In this document: piece by piece, positions 6,586 to 12,962 of the stretch
Position numbering within the stretch: the first letter of the stretch is position 1
Layout: each line of letters begins with the position of its first letter
DNA from: Candidatus Colimorpha enterica
Lineage (GTDB): Bacteria > Bacillota > Clostridia > Oscillospirales > CAG-272
NCBI GenBank assembly: GCA_000433515.1
Contig: FR891201.1
Coordinates: forward strand, 1 to 14,544
Direction: 5' to 3'
DNA: 14,544 nt
Translations under genes and position numbers: made by a program
Notes under the pieces: model-generated
What the model was told of the DNA's origin: nothing
Seen by the model: the letters and a program-made list of their open reading frames with translations, nothing else
The model's database searches: none

Positions 6586-6858
6586 TCACTCTCCGGCAAG
6601 CCGTGCAAGGCCGCTTTTCCCGCAGATCAGTTTTCCGTACTCTACGGCATAAAGCCCCGCATTGCCGTCAAGCGGGTCGCCGTAATCACAGGCGTAAAGC
6701 GGGATCTCGCTCATTATCATGAACCACCGACCGCATCCGCGCAGGACCGTGACGTCACCGTCAAAGCCAGAGCACAGCATCCGGCGGCAGAGCTGTTTCA
6801 GATCCTCTGCGCTGTCTATCATTATCACCCTTCCCGTAAAAGAAGACGTTTTTTCCAT
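6586..6858 (-). CDS. Small protein resembling the C-terminal domain of adaptor MecA
   Basis: This is a 90-residue soluble acidic protein. The order of motifs recalls the C-terminal half of MecA, the adaptor that delivers substrates to the ClpC protease: an aspartate-led helix (IDSAEDLKQLCRRM), a beta pair around GRWFMIM, a short DYG segment in place of MecA's SEYG, then LYAVEYGKLICGKSGLARL in place of the usual Y-x-EHGK-I motif. The N-terminal substrate-binding domain of MecA (about 100 residues or more) is absent, and there is no room for it. ATG6858 has GGAGG (complement of 6869-6873) at 10-nt spacing, so the short form looks like the true gene. It lies 70 nt after the PLP enzyme gene. The resemblance is judged by eye; an unrelated hypothetical protein is possible. 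Confidence 0.6.
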   Translation of the reverse strand: MEKTSSFTGRVIMIDSAEDLKQLCRRMLCSGFDGDVTVLRGCGRWFMIMSEIPLYACDYGDPLDGNAGLYAVEYGKLICGKSGLARLAGE

Positions 6859-6928
6859 ACTGATTCTTCCTCCGCACCGATATATTTAATATCAGTTTAG
6901 CGGATAAAACCGAAAGGGTGACGGGATA

Positions 6929-8233
6929 TCAGAGCTTTATCAGCCCCGCGTCATACATTTTCTGCACCGACATGAGAATGCCGAGCTTTGCGTGATACCA
7001 CGTGAGCCCGCCCTGGAAAAACACGGCGTAGGGCTCTCTTATCGGTCCGTCGGCGGAAAGCTCTATCGACGAGCCCTGAACGAACGCGCCGGCTGCCATG
7101 ATGACCTCGCTGTCGTAGCCCGGCATTGCCCACGGTTCGGGGGTGACATAGCTGTCAACCGGAGCCGCCGCCTGAATGCCCCGGCAGAAGGCAAGCATTC
7201 CCTCTTTTGAGCCGAGCTCGACCGCCTGGATTATGTCGTGCCGGTCCTCGCTTCCCGTCGGAACAACACGGAAGCCGAGGCGCTCATATACATTCGCCGC
7301 AAATACCGCGCCCTTCAGCGCCGAGGCGGTCACCGTCGGAGCAAGAAAGAAGCCCTGATAGAATGCCGGCATGATTCCGAGGTTAGCCCCGACCTCCTGC
7401 CCCAGACCGGGAGCGGAAAGACGGTAAGCGCACCTTGAGACGCACTTTTCGGTGCCGACGATATACCCTCCGACAGGCGCAAGCCCGCCGCCCGGGTTCT
7501 TTATAAGCGAACCGACCGTCATGTCGGCTCCGACGTCGGAAGGCTCTGTTTCCTCAACGAATTCGCCGTAGCAGTTATCGACCATAACGGTAAGCGACGG
7601 CTTTATGCTCTTAACGAACGAGATAAGCTCCCCGATCTGCCTGACAGAGAAGGTCGGGCGGGTCTTGTAGCCCTTTGAGCGCTGGATGGTCACCAGCTTT
7701 GTTTTCCCGTTTATCGCTTTTCTTATGCTTTCATAGTCAAAGGTGCCGTCGGGGAGCAGATCGACCTGCCGGTAGCTGACGCCGTACTCTTTAAGCGAGC
7801 AGGGCGATTCCCTTATTCCGATGACCTCCTCAAGCGTGTCATACGGTCCGCCCGCCGGGGAAAGCAGCTCGTCTCCCGGAAGCAGATTCGCAGACAGCGC
7901 AACTGTCAGCGCATGAGTCCCGCAGGTTATCTGCGGACGGACAAGCGCCGCCTCGGTATGGAACACGTCGGCGTAGACCTTCTCAAGCGTATCCCTGCCG
8001 CCATCGTCGTAGCCGTATCCGGTCGTGGCGGCGAAATGCGTGGCGTTCACGCGGTTCTTCTGCATCGCGTGAAGCACCTTGCACTGATTCATTTCGGATA
8101 TTCTGTCGATTTCGCGGAAGCGCTCCCCGAGAGACGCAAGTACCTCCTCCCCGAGGCGGTATACCCTCTCGGATACACCGAGCTCCCGGTAGGTACCGAT
8201 CAGTTTTTCACTGTTGCTGTTCACTTTTTTCAC
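6929..8233 (-). CDS. PLP-dependent enzyme of the aluminium-resistance/YnbB (methionine gamma-lyase-like) family
   Basis: This 434-residue fold-type I pyridoxal-phosphate protein is often labelled aluminium resistance protein or cystathionine beta-lyase-like; the real substrate of the family is unsettled. Seen directly are HFAATTGYGYDDGGRDTLEK (residues 66-85), PQITCGTHALTVAL with the cofactor-contacting region, VMVDNCYGEF with the ring-binding Asp219, and GSLIKNPGGG with the PLP-lysine Lys245. The C-terminal end GGLTWYHAKLGIL is also family-typical. Length is normal. It appears to start with GTG at 8231-8233, only 5 nt after the isomerase stop; a second GTG three codons later is an alternative. 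Neither has a strong ribosome site, so coupling is likely. Confidence 0.92.
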   Translation of the reverse strand: MKKVNSNSEKLIGTYRELGVSERVYRLGEEVLASLGERFREIDRISEMNQCKVLHAMQKNRVNATHFAATTGYGYDDGGRDTLEKVYADVFHTEAALVRPQITCGTHALTVALSANLLPGDELLSPAGGPYDTLEEVIGIRESPCSLKEYGVSYRQVDLLPDGTFDYESIRKAINGKTKLVTIQRSKGYKTRPTFSVRQIGELISFVKSIKPSLTVMVDNCYGEFVEETEPSDVGADMTVGSLIKNPGGGLAPVGGYIVGTEKCVSRCAYRLSAPGLGQEVGANLGIMPAFYQGFFLAPTVTASALKGAVFAANVYERLGFRVVPTGSEDRHDIIQAVELGSKEGMLAFCRGIQAAAPVDSYVTPEPWAMPGYDSEVIMAAGAFVQGSSIELSADGPIREPYAVFFQGGLTWYHAKLGILMSVQKMYDAGLIKL

Positions 8234-8238
8234 CCGGC

Positions 8239-8985
8239 TCAGAATCTGTCAACCGGGAAAAGTATCTTCAGCTGATTTATGCGGCTTTCGTATGCCTTTC
8301 TCTGTTTCTCGGCAAGAAGCTCTTCCTTCAGCTGATCCTTCACCTCGTCAAAGGTGAGCGCGGAGCTGTCGGACTTTGACAGAACCTTGATTATGTGATA
8401 GCCGAACTGCGTCTTTACCGGGTCGGATACCTTTCCGGGCTCAAGCGCGAATGCCGCGTCCTCGAACTCCTTCACCATCTGACCCTTGCCAAACTCGCCG
8501 AGGTTGCCGCCGTTTTCCTTTGACGGGCAGGTGCTGTAACGCTTTGCCGCCTCTTCAAACGTGACCTCACCGTTTTCAAGCTGAGCCTTTATCCCGTTCG
8601 CCTTGTCCTCGCTGTCAACAAGGATGTGGCTGGCATTGACCGTTGCGCCGCGGTCAAACTGCTCGGGGTGAGCGTCAAAATATTCCTTCACCTCCGCATC
8701 GGTGATCTTTACGTCCTTTATTGCGCGGTTTATCTCGAACTTGGTCATAAGCTCGTCCTTAACCGCCGCAAGCTGTGCCTTGAATTCCGGGTCGAACTCG
8801 ATAAGATCCTTTCTTGCCGCCGCAAGAAGCAGCGCACGGTTGATGAGCTGCTCAAGCACCATCTTCTCGCCCTGCGGGTTCATGAGGCTCTGACCCCTCT
8901 GTCCCATTCCCATGATCGCGCTCTGAACGTCGGCGGCTGTTATGTTTATGCCGTTCACCGACGCAAGTATTCTGTTGTCTGCCAT
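8239..8985 (-). CDS. Parvulin-type peptidyl-prolyl isomerase, cytoplasmic PrsA/SurA-like
   Basis: This 248-residue folding helper catalyses cis/trans isomerisation of prolyl bonds. The N-terminal helical part (about residues 1-112) is of SurA-N/trigger type. The parvulin domain spans about 115-203: NASHILV (His120), ERGNLGEFGKGQM-like ENGGNLGEFGKGQM, and TQFGYHIIKVL (His197). Unlike secreted PrsA there is no signal peptide or lipobox, so it should act in the cytoplasm. I start it at ATG 8983-8985, preceded by AAAGGGA with 8-nt spacing. The frame stays open another 66 codons upstream, but that extension crosses the promoter and leader and is not protein-like. It is the first gene of a minus-strand run of eight and has a clear promoter. 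Confidence 0.92.
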   Translation of the reverse strand: MADNRILASVNGINITAADVQSAIMGMGQRGQSLMNPQGEKMVLEQLINRALLLAAARKDLIEFDPEFKAQLAAVKDELMTKFEINRAIKDVKITDAEVKEYFDAHPEQFDRGATVNASHILVDSEDKANGIKAQLENGEVTFEEAAKRYSTCPSKENGGNLGEFGKGQMVKEFEDAAFALEPGKVSDPVKTQFGYHIIKVLSKSDSSALTFDEVKDQLKEELLAEKQRKAYESRINQLKILFPVDRF

Positions 8986-9052
8986 ATATTTTTCCCTTTC
9001 AGATGAGGCACGGGAGCAAAACCGCCCCGACCTGCCCTGTTTTTTACATATT

Positions 9053-9081
9053 ATTATATCATATCGGCGGTCAGATTGCAA
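9053..9081 (-). promoter_or_regulatory. Promoter of the isomerase-led minus-strand operon
   Basis: On the minus strand, -35 TTGCAA (9076-9081) and -10 TATAAT (9053-9058) are 17 nt apart, with a leader of about 60 nt before ATG8985. A 9-bp inverted repeat (GCCCTGTTT at 9034-9042, AAACAGGGC at 9086-9094) brackets the promoter. The same right arm is also complementary to AAACCGCC at 9019-9026. Confidence 0.8.
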
Positions 9082-9190
9082 GAGCAAACAGGGCGGTTTG
9101 ACGGCTGACAGAGAAAAATCCGCATACATCCTGATGTTCACATCCCGGAAATGCTTTGCTCCGCTCCGGTTTCCACACGGCACACTTATC

Positions 9191-9694
9191 CCGATGATAA
9201 TTGGTGAAATAAAACGTTATCTGCGCGACAACAATGCGATAAGAGTCAGCCGGTCGGTGCGCGACCTTGCCTGTCACGCGCTTCAGGCGAAGGAGGAGCT
9301 GTCGCACAGACTGGCAAACGAGCCGACCCCGGCGCAGATCTCGGAATACATGACCGAAAAGGGCGACCCGCACACCGCGGAGGAGATAGTTTCTGCGCTT
9401 GAGGCGATAACGGCGCCGGTGTCGCTTTACGACCCGGTATACGGCGACGGGAGCGATCAGGTCTACGTCATGGATCAGCTGAGCGACAATTCCGGAGGCG
9501 AGGACGCATGGCTTGAGAACATCGCTCTCCGCGAGGCGATGAAGAATCTGAACGAAAGAGAGAAAAAGATTCTCTCTCTCCGCTTCTTCCGCGGCAGGAC
9601 GCAGATGGAGATAGCCGCCGAGATCGGAATTTCTCAGGCGCAGGTCTCCCGGCTTGAAAAAGGGGCTCTTGAGAGGATAAAAAAGCAGATGTAA
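9191..9694 (+). pseudogene. sigG: 5'-truncated sporulation sigma factor, SigG-like
   Basis: From CCG at 9191 the frame reads PMIIGEIKRYLRDNNAIRVS, then PVSLYDPVYGDGSDQVYVMD and RTQMEIAAEIGISQAQVSRL, a close match to the sporulation sigma factor SigG (forespore, late). About 166 residues are present. They cover the end of region 2.4, region 3 and region 4 with its -35-binding helix-turn-helix (about residues 136-156 from the Met at 9194). The first 95 or so residues of SigG, including the core-binding and -10-melting regions 2.1-2.3, are missing. The sequence upstream is instead the isomerase promoter region, and no frame there resembles sigma. ATG9194 has no ribosome site. The remaining frame has no stop or frameshift, so the loss may be recent, or the short form may be used. 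Confidence 0.8.
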
Positions 9695-9757
9695 GCGGCT
9701 GTTCCGGCTTCCGGACGCATTTTTGCGGCTTTTTTTGAAAAAAATCCTGAAAAGCTA

Positions 9758-9786
9758 TTGCAAAAACGCGCGATATAGGTTAAAAT
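9758..9786 (+). promoter_or_regulatory. Promoter of efp
   Basis: TTGCAA (9758-9763), a 17-nt spacer and TAAAAT (9781-9786) precede efp by about 50 nt. The ribosome site GGAGG is at 9824-9828, 9 nt before ATG9838. The -35 hexamer is identical to that of the isomerase operon promoter. Confidence 0.75.
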
Positions 9787-9837
9787 ATAGTGTAAGACAT
9801 TAATTCTGTTTTCAGTATATTTTGGAGGAACACTTAT

Positions 9838-10395
9838 ATGGTAACAGCCGGAGATTTCAGAAACGGCCTGACATTTGAAATGGACGGTAACGTAATGCAG
9901 GTAATCGAATTCCAGCACGTAAAGCCGGGAAAAGGCGCCGCATTCGTACGCACCAAGCTCAAGAACGTTATTACCGGAGCTGTCATTGAAACAACTTTCA
10001 GCCCCACTGACAAATTCGAAAACGCTTATGTCGAGCGTAAGGACATGGAGTACCTTTACAACGACGGCGAGCTCTACTACTTCATGGATCCCGAAACCTA
10101 CGAGCAGATCCCGCTTGACGCAAACAAGCTGGGCGACGCTTTCCGTTTCGTCAAGGAGAACATGATCTGCAAGGTCGTCTCCTTCAAGGGCAACGTATTC
10201 TCTGTCGAGCCCCCGATGTTCGTCGAGCTTGAAGTAACCGACACCGAGCCGGGCTTCAAGGGCGACACCGCAACCGGAACCACAAAGCCGGCAACCCTCG
10301 AGACAGGCGCAACCATCAAGGTTCCGCTCTTCATCGATATCGGCACCGTGATCCGCATCGACACCCGTACCGGAGAGTATATTTCGCGCGCATAA
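9838..10395 (+). CDS. efp: Elongation factor P
   Basis: This 185-residue translation factor relieves ribosomes stalled at polyproline stretches by binding between the P and E sites. The N-terminal KOW-like domain carries the loop HVKPGKGAAFV with Lys32, the residue modified in Bacillus-type EF-P. The two OB-type domains follow, with DKFENAYVERKDMEYLY, YEQIPL and, at the end, KVPLFIDIGTVIRIDTRTGE YISRA (typical EF-P C-terminus). Length is exactly the family norm. It has its own promoter and a strong GGAGG site. The next gene starts 45 nt after the stop with its own AAGGAGGA, and no terminator lies between, so the two are probably co-transcribed. Confidence 0.97.
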   Translation: MVTAGDFRNGLTFEMDGNVMQVIEFQHVKPGKGAAFVRTKLKNVITGAVIETTFSPTDKFENAYVERKDMEYLYNDGELYYFMDPETYEQIPLDANKLGDAFRFVKENMICKVVSFKGNVFSVEPPMFVELEVTDTEPGFKGDTATGTTKPATLETGATIKVPLFIDIGTVIRIDTRTGEYISRA

Positions 10396-10440
10396 GCGTC
10401 GGTACATCTCCGAAAAAAGTTTCTTAAGGAGGATTCAATC

Positions 10441-10791
10441 ATGAAAATCACCGAGAAAACCGCATACCTCAAGGGGCTTCTTGAGGGTCTGTCCATCGAC
10501 AGAAACAAACCCGAGGGAAAACTCCTTGCGGCGATCATCGACACCCTTGACGAAATGGCAGCCGAGGTCGCCGGACTCACCTCCGAGACAGAGCATCTCG
10601 AAGATTATCTCGACGAGCTTGATTACGACCTCGGAAATCTCGAAGCCGACTACTATGAGGCATGGGACGATGATGACGACGAGGACTACGACGACGAGGA
10701 TTACTGCTACTGCGACGAGTGCGACGAAGACGACTGCGAAGGCTGCGAGCTGGCAGAAGACGGCGAGGAAGAGGAGCCTGAAGAGGAATAA
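10441..10791 (+). CDS. Acidic protein of the CD1247 N-terminal-domain type, cysteine cluster
   Basis: This 116-residue protein has a helical N-terminal domain (about 1-70), starting ITEKTAYLKGLLEGLSID, that I recognise as the CD1247-type domain found next to efp in other Clostridia. Its role is unknown. The C-terminal half is extremely acidic (runs such as WDDDDDEDYDDED and DGEEEEPEEE) and contains a compact cysteine set at 89, 91, 94, 99 and 102, suggesting a small metal site or a degenerate zinc ribbon. AAGGAGGA (10426-10433) gives a strong ribosome site. An intrinsic terminator follows. The repeated context after efp hints at a link to translation, which is inference. The D/E-rich region also makes any homology search prone to low-complexity hits. 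Confidence 0.78.
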   Translation: MKITEKTAYLKGLLEGLSIDRNKPEGKLLAAIIDTLDEMAAEVAGLTSETEHLEDYLDELDYDLGNLEADYYEAWDDDDDEDYDDEDYCYCDECDEDDCEGCELAEDGEEEEPEEE

Positions 10792-10831
10792 TCCCCTTAT
10801 CCTTATGCCGGGTACTTAAAAAATATTTTTT

Positions 10832-10870
10832 CCGGGGTCATGCCGAACGGTGTGACTCCGGTTTTCTTTT
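10832..10870 (+). terminator. Intrinsic terminator of the efp operon
   Basis: Arms CCGGGGTCA (10832-10840) and TGACTCCGG (10853-10861) form a 9-bp stem with one G-U pair and a 12-nt loop, followed by TTTTCTTTTT. It lies about 40 nt after the acidic protein's stop. Confidence 0.85.
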
Positions 10871-10887
10871 TGCCCGTAAACTGTACG

Positions 10888-10921
10888 AAAAATGCTCCCC
10901 CGAAAAAAATCGGAGGAGCAT
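10888..10921 (-). terminator. Intrinsic terminator of the ROK-nagB-nagA operon
   Basis: Read on the minus strand, a 12-bp stem (10910-10921 with 10892-10903, one G-U pair) with a six-T loop is followed by a short T-run (10891-10888). It starts 4 nt beyond the nagA stop, and converges with the efp-operon terminator. Confidence 0.85.
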
Positions 10922-10925
10922 GATT

Positions 10926-12029
10926 TCATATTCTGTTTCCGGAGATATATACTTCCCTGACCGAGAAATCCGGGTTAAGGACGACAAAATCCGCGCGGAA
11001 GCCGGGTTCTATCCTTCCGGTGTCGGAAAGTCCGATCATATCGGCGGGATTTGAGGTCGCGCAGGGAACCGCCCCGGCAAAAGGAATGTTCCTGAATTCC
11101 GAGTAATTCCGCACTCCGTCGATAAGGTCAAGCGTGCTTCCGGCTATCGCTCCGTCTGCAGTATATGCCCTGCCGCCGCGGAGTATCACCGGATTTCCGG
11201 CTATCGAGTAATCGCCGTCGGGACAGCCGGTGCCCTCCATCGAGTCGGTGATAAGAACGACTCTTTCCGGAGATTTGACACGACCGGCAAGGGATATCAT
11301 CTCGGGCGAGACATGAAAGCCGTCGCAGATAAGCTCTGTATACGCATCGGAAAGCAGCCCCGCCGCTGCCGCTCCGCCCGCACGGTGGTGGACAGGCGGC
11401 ATGGCATTGAACAGGTGGGTGAAGGAACGTACGCCGTTTTCCGCCAGCTTCATTGCCGTTCCGTAATCGGCGTCGGTATGACCGAGCCCGGCTGTCGCTC
11501 CGCTGCTTCTTATTGCGTCAAGAAAGCTGCCGTTGGTATCAAGTTCAAACGCCGCGGTGAAATGCAGGCGCATATTCCCCGCCCTTTCGCGGAACTGCGC
11601 GACCTCTGCTGACGAGAGCGGCGCCAAAAGATCCTCTCTGTGCGCGCCGCGGCGCTTCAGGTTGAGGTATCTGCCCTCGATATGAACCGCGCGGAAGCCG
11701 GATTCCCTTACCCTCGACACCGCCGAGAGCATATTGTCAAGAGTATCGGACGCTATCGTCGGGACAACGGCAGTAACGCCCTTTTCGGCGTAGAGCCGCT
11801 TCATTTCCTTCATCTGCGGCACGGTTGCCGAGACGAAGTCGTACCCGCCGCGTCCGTGAGTGTGGACATCGACAAGTCCGGGGATTATCATTGCACCGTC
11901 CATGTCGGTCCCGTTCTCCGGCTCACGCAGATCGGTGAATCTGCCTCCGGAGACGGTAAAGCCGCCTCGGAAAAATCCGCGCTTCGCGTTATCGAAAACG
12001 AGAGCGTTTCTGATTTTAAGACAATTCAC
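10926..12029 (-). CDS. nagA: N-acetylglucosamine-6-phosphate deacetylase
   Basis: This 367-residue amidohydrolase removes acetate from GlcNAc-6-phosphate to give glucosamine-6-phosphate. Visible are PGLVDVHTHGRGGYDF (His56, His58), HIEGRYLN (Glu118), GLGHTDADY (His184), SFTHLFNAM (His205), CDGFHVS and LITDSMEGTG (catalytic Asp262). The metal site looks complete. Two places differ from common NagA: EGRY replaces EGP-F/W, and AAFELD stands where LAPE is usual, so this may be a divergent branch. Length is slightly short but within family range. The ATG overlaps the nagB stop by 4 nt (ATGA), the normal sign of coupling. A terminator follows. It is the last gene of a ROK-nagB-nagA unit. Confidence 0.93.
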   Translation of the reverse strand: MNCLKIRNALVFDNAKRGFFRGGFTVSGGRFTDLREPENGTDMDGAMIIPGLVDVHTHGRGGYDFVSATVPQMKEMKRLYAEKGVTAVVPTIASDTLDNMLSAVSRVRESGFRAVHIEGRYLNLKRRGAHREDLLAPLSSAEVAQFRERAGNMRLHFTAAFELDTNGSFLDAIRSSGATAGLGHTDADYGTAMKLAENGVRSFTHLFNAMPPVHHRAGGAAAAGLLSDAYTELICDGFHVSPEMISLAGRVKSPERVVLITDSMEGTGCPDGDYSIAGNPVILRGGRAYTADGAIAGSTLDLIDGVRNYSEFRNIPFAGAVPCATSNPADMIGLSDTGRIEPGFRADFVVLNPDFSVREVYISGNRI

Positions 12030-12787
12030 AGCACTGTAACGGCATCGGGATGCTTTGATACGATCTCCGCTGCCGCCTCCGCGTCAAGATAGACATAGAC
12101 CTTGTCGGACACAAGCTGAAGGATCGATGCGGGGACCTCCGGAGTGACCTCTCCGAAGAATGCCTTTTCAACGATCTCCGCCTTGTTTGCGCCGTTTGCG
12201 ATAAACAGTATCTTCTTTGCGTTGAGGATCGCCCTGCAGCCCATTGAATACGCGTAGCGCGGCACGTCAGCCTCGGATGCGAAGAAGCGGGAGTTTGCCT
12301 CGATCGTGCTTTCGGTCAGCTTTATCTTCACGGTTCCGGTAGAAAAGCTGTCGTCCGGCTCGTTGAAGCCGATGTGACCGTCAACACCGATGCCGAGAAG
12401 CTGTACGTCGATGCCGCCGAGGGAATCAATAAGCCTGTCATACCGGGCGGTCTCAGCCTCCGCGTCGGGATTTGTTCCGTCGGGAAGGTGAACATTTTCC
12501 TCCCTGATGTCGATTTTGTCAAAAAGGTTCTTGTGCATGAAATAAGAGTAGCTTTGGTCGTTGTCCGGGGTAAGTCCGCAGTATTCGTCAAGATTCACGG
12601 TCTTTACGTCGCGGAAGGAGATAAGACGTCCGTTGTAACGCTTCACAAGCTCCGCATACATTCCGAGCGGAGTGGAGCCGGTCGCAAGCCCGAGGACCGA
12701 GTCGGGCTTGAGCGTGACCTGAGAGGTGATTATATCCGCCGCGCGGCGGCTCATTTCTTCGTATGTGGTGCAAACATTGATCTTCAT
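12026..12787 (-). CDS. nagB: Glucosamine-6-phosphate deaminase
   Basis: This 253-residue enzyme converts glucosamine-6-phosphate to fructose-6-phosphate and ammonia. LGLATGSTPLGMY (33-44) is the phosphate-binding loop, TVNLDEYCGL carries Asp67, and GIGVDGHIGFNEP carries Asp136, His138 and Glu143. These correspond to the classical catalytic set at 72, 141, 143 and 148 of the Escherichia coli enzyme. I start it at ATG 12785-12787, preceded by AAAGGA with 10-nt spacing. The frame is open 37 more codons upstream, but that part runs into the repeat element and is not conserved-looking. Length then matches compact Gram-positive NagB. It lies 175 nt after the ROK kinase and overlaps nagA by 4 nt. 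Confidence 0.96.
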   Translation of the reverse strand: MKINVCTTYEEMSRRAADIITSQVTLKPDSVLGLATGSTPLGMYAELVKRYNGRLISFRDVKTVNLDEYCGLTPDNDQSYSYFMHKNLFDKIDIREENVHLPDGTNPDAEAETARYDRLIDSLGGIDVQLLGIGVDGHIGFNEPDDSFSTGTVKIKLTESTIEANSRFFASEADVPRYAYSMGCRAILNAKKILFIANGANKAEIVEKAFFGEVTPEVPASILQLVSDKVYVYLDAEAAAEIVSKHPDAVTVL

Positions 12788-12828
12788 TTTGTTTTTTCCT
12801 TTCTCCGTCAGACCGGAGTTTGTTTTTA

Positions 12829-12946
12829 TTGCAGCCGGAACTGTTCCGTAATTGTTTTTTCTGCTTCGGCGCTTTGAATCTGCACGGAACAACTCCATAT
12901 TTTTTTGTTGCTTCTTTGCTTCTTTCTTTCAAAGAAAGAAGCCGTT
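12829..12946. repeat. Structured dispersed repeat, copy 2
   Basis: This copy repeats the layout of the one at 3821-3930: TTGCAG (12829-12834), an arm TGTTCCGT (12842-12849), a 34-nt loop, the complementary arm ACGGAACA (12884-12891), an AT-rich link, the identical 32-bp core (12910-12941), then CGTT. The hairpin arms differ in sequence from copy 1 but still pair. It also holds the 13-bp palindrome CGGAACTGTTCCG (12836-12848). It fills most of the gap between the ROK kinase and nagB. Confidence 0.75.
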
Positions 12947-12962
12947 CTCCCCTTCGTTGCCT

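Noticed and set aside
6870..6915. Internal promoter before the MecA-like gene
   Set aside because: The best -35/-10 pair on the minus strand (TTATCC, 17 nt, TATATC) matches consensus poorly.
9098..9130. Plus-strand promoter for the sigG remnant
   Set aside because: TTGACG at 9098-9103 has no acceptable -10 at 16-18 nt, and no ribosome site precedes any ATG in frame.
8986..9183. 66-residue N-terminal extension of the parvulin protein
   Set aside because: It crosses the operon promoter and leader, and a good AAAGGGA site precedes the internal ATG at 8985.
9700..9740. Possible terminator between the sigG remnant and efp
   Set aside because: Only a 5-bp stem (TCCGG/CCGGA, 3-nt loop) is visible, and the T-run starts several bases later; too weak to call.
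12836..12848. LexA (SOS) box
   Set aside because: The half-sites GAAC/GTTC are one base apart, not the four expected for a Gram-positive LexA site, and the neighbours are sugar genes.
12788..12898. 37-residue N-terminal extension of NagB
   Set aside because: It lies in the dispersed repeat, and the family N-terminus and AAAGGA site support ATG12787.
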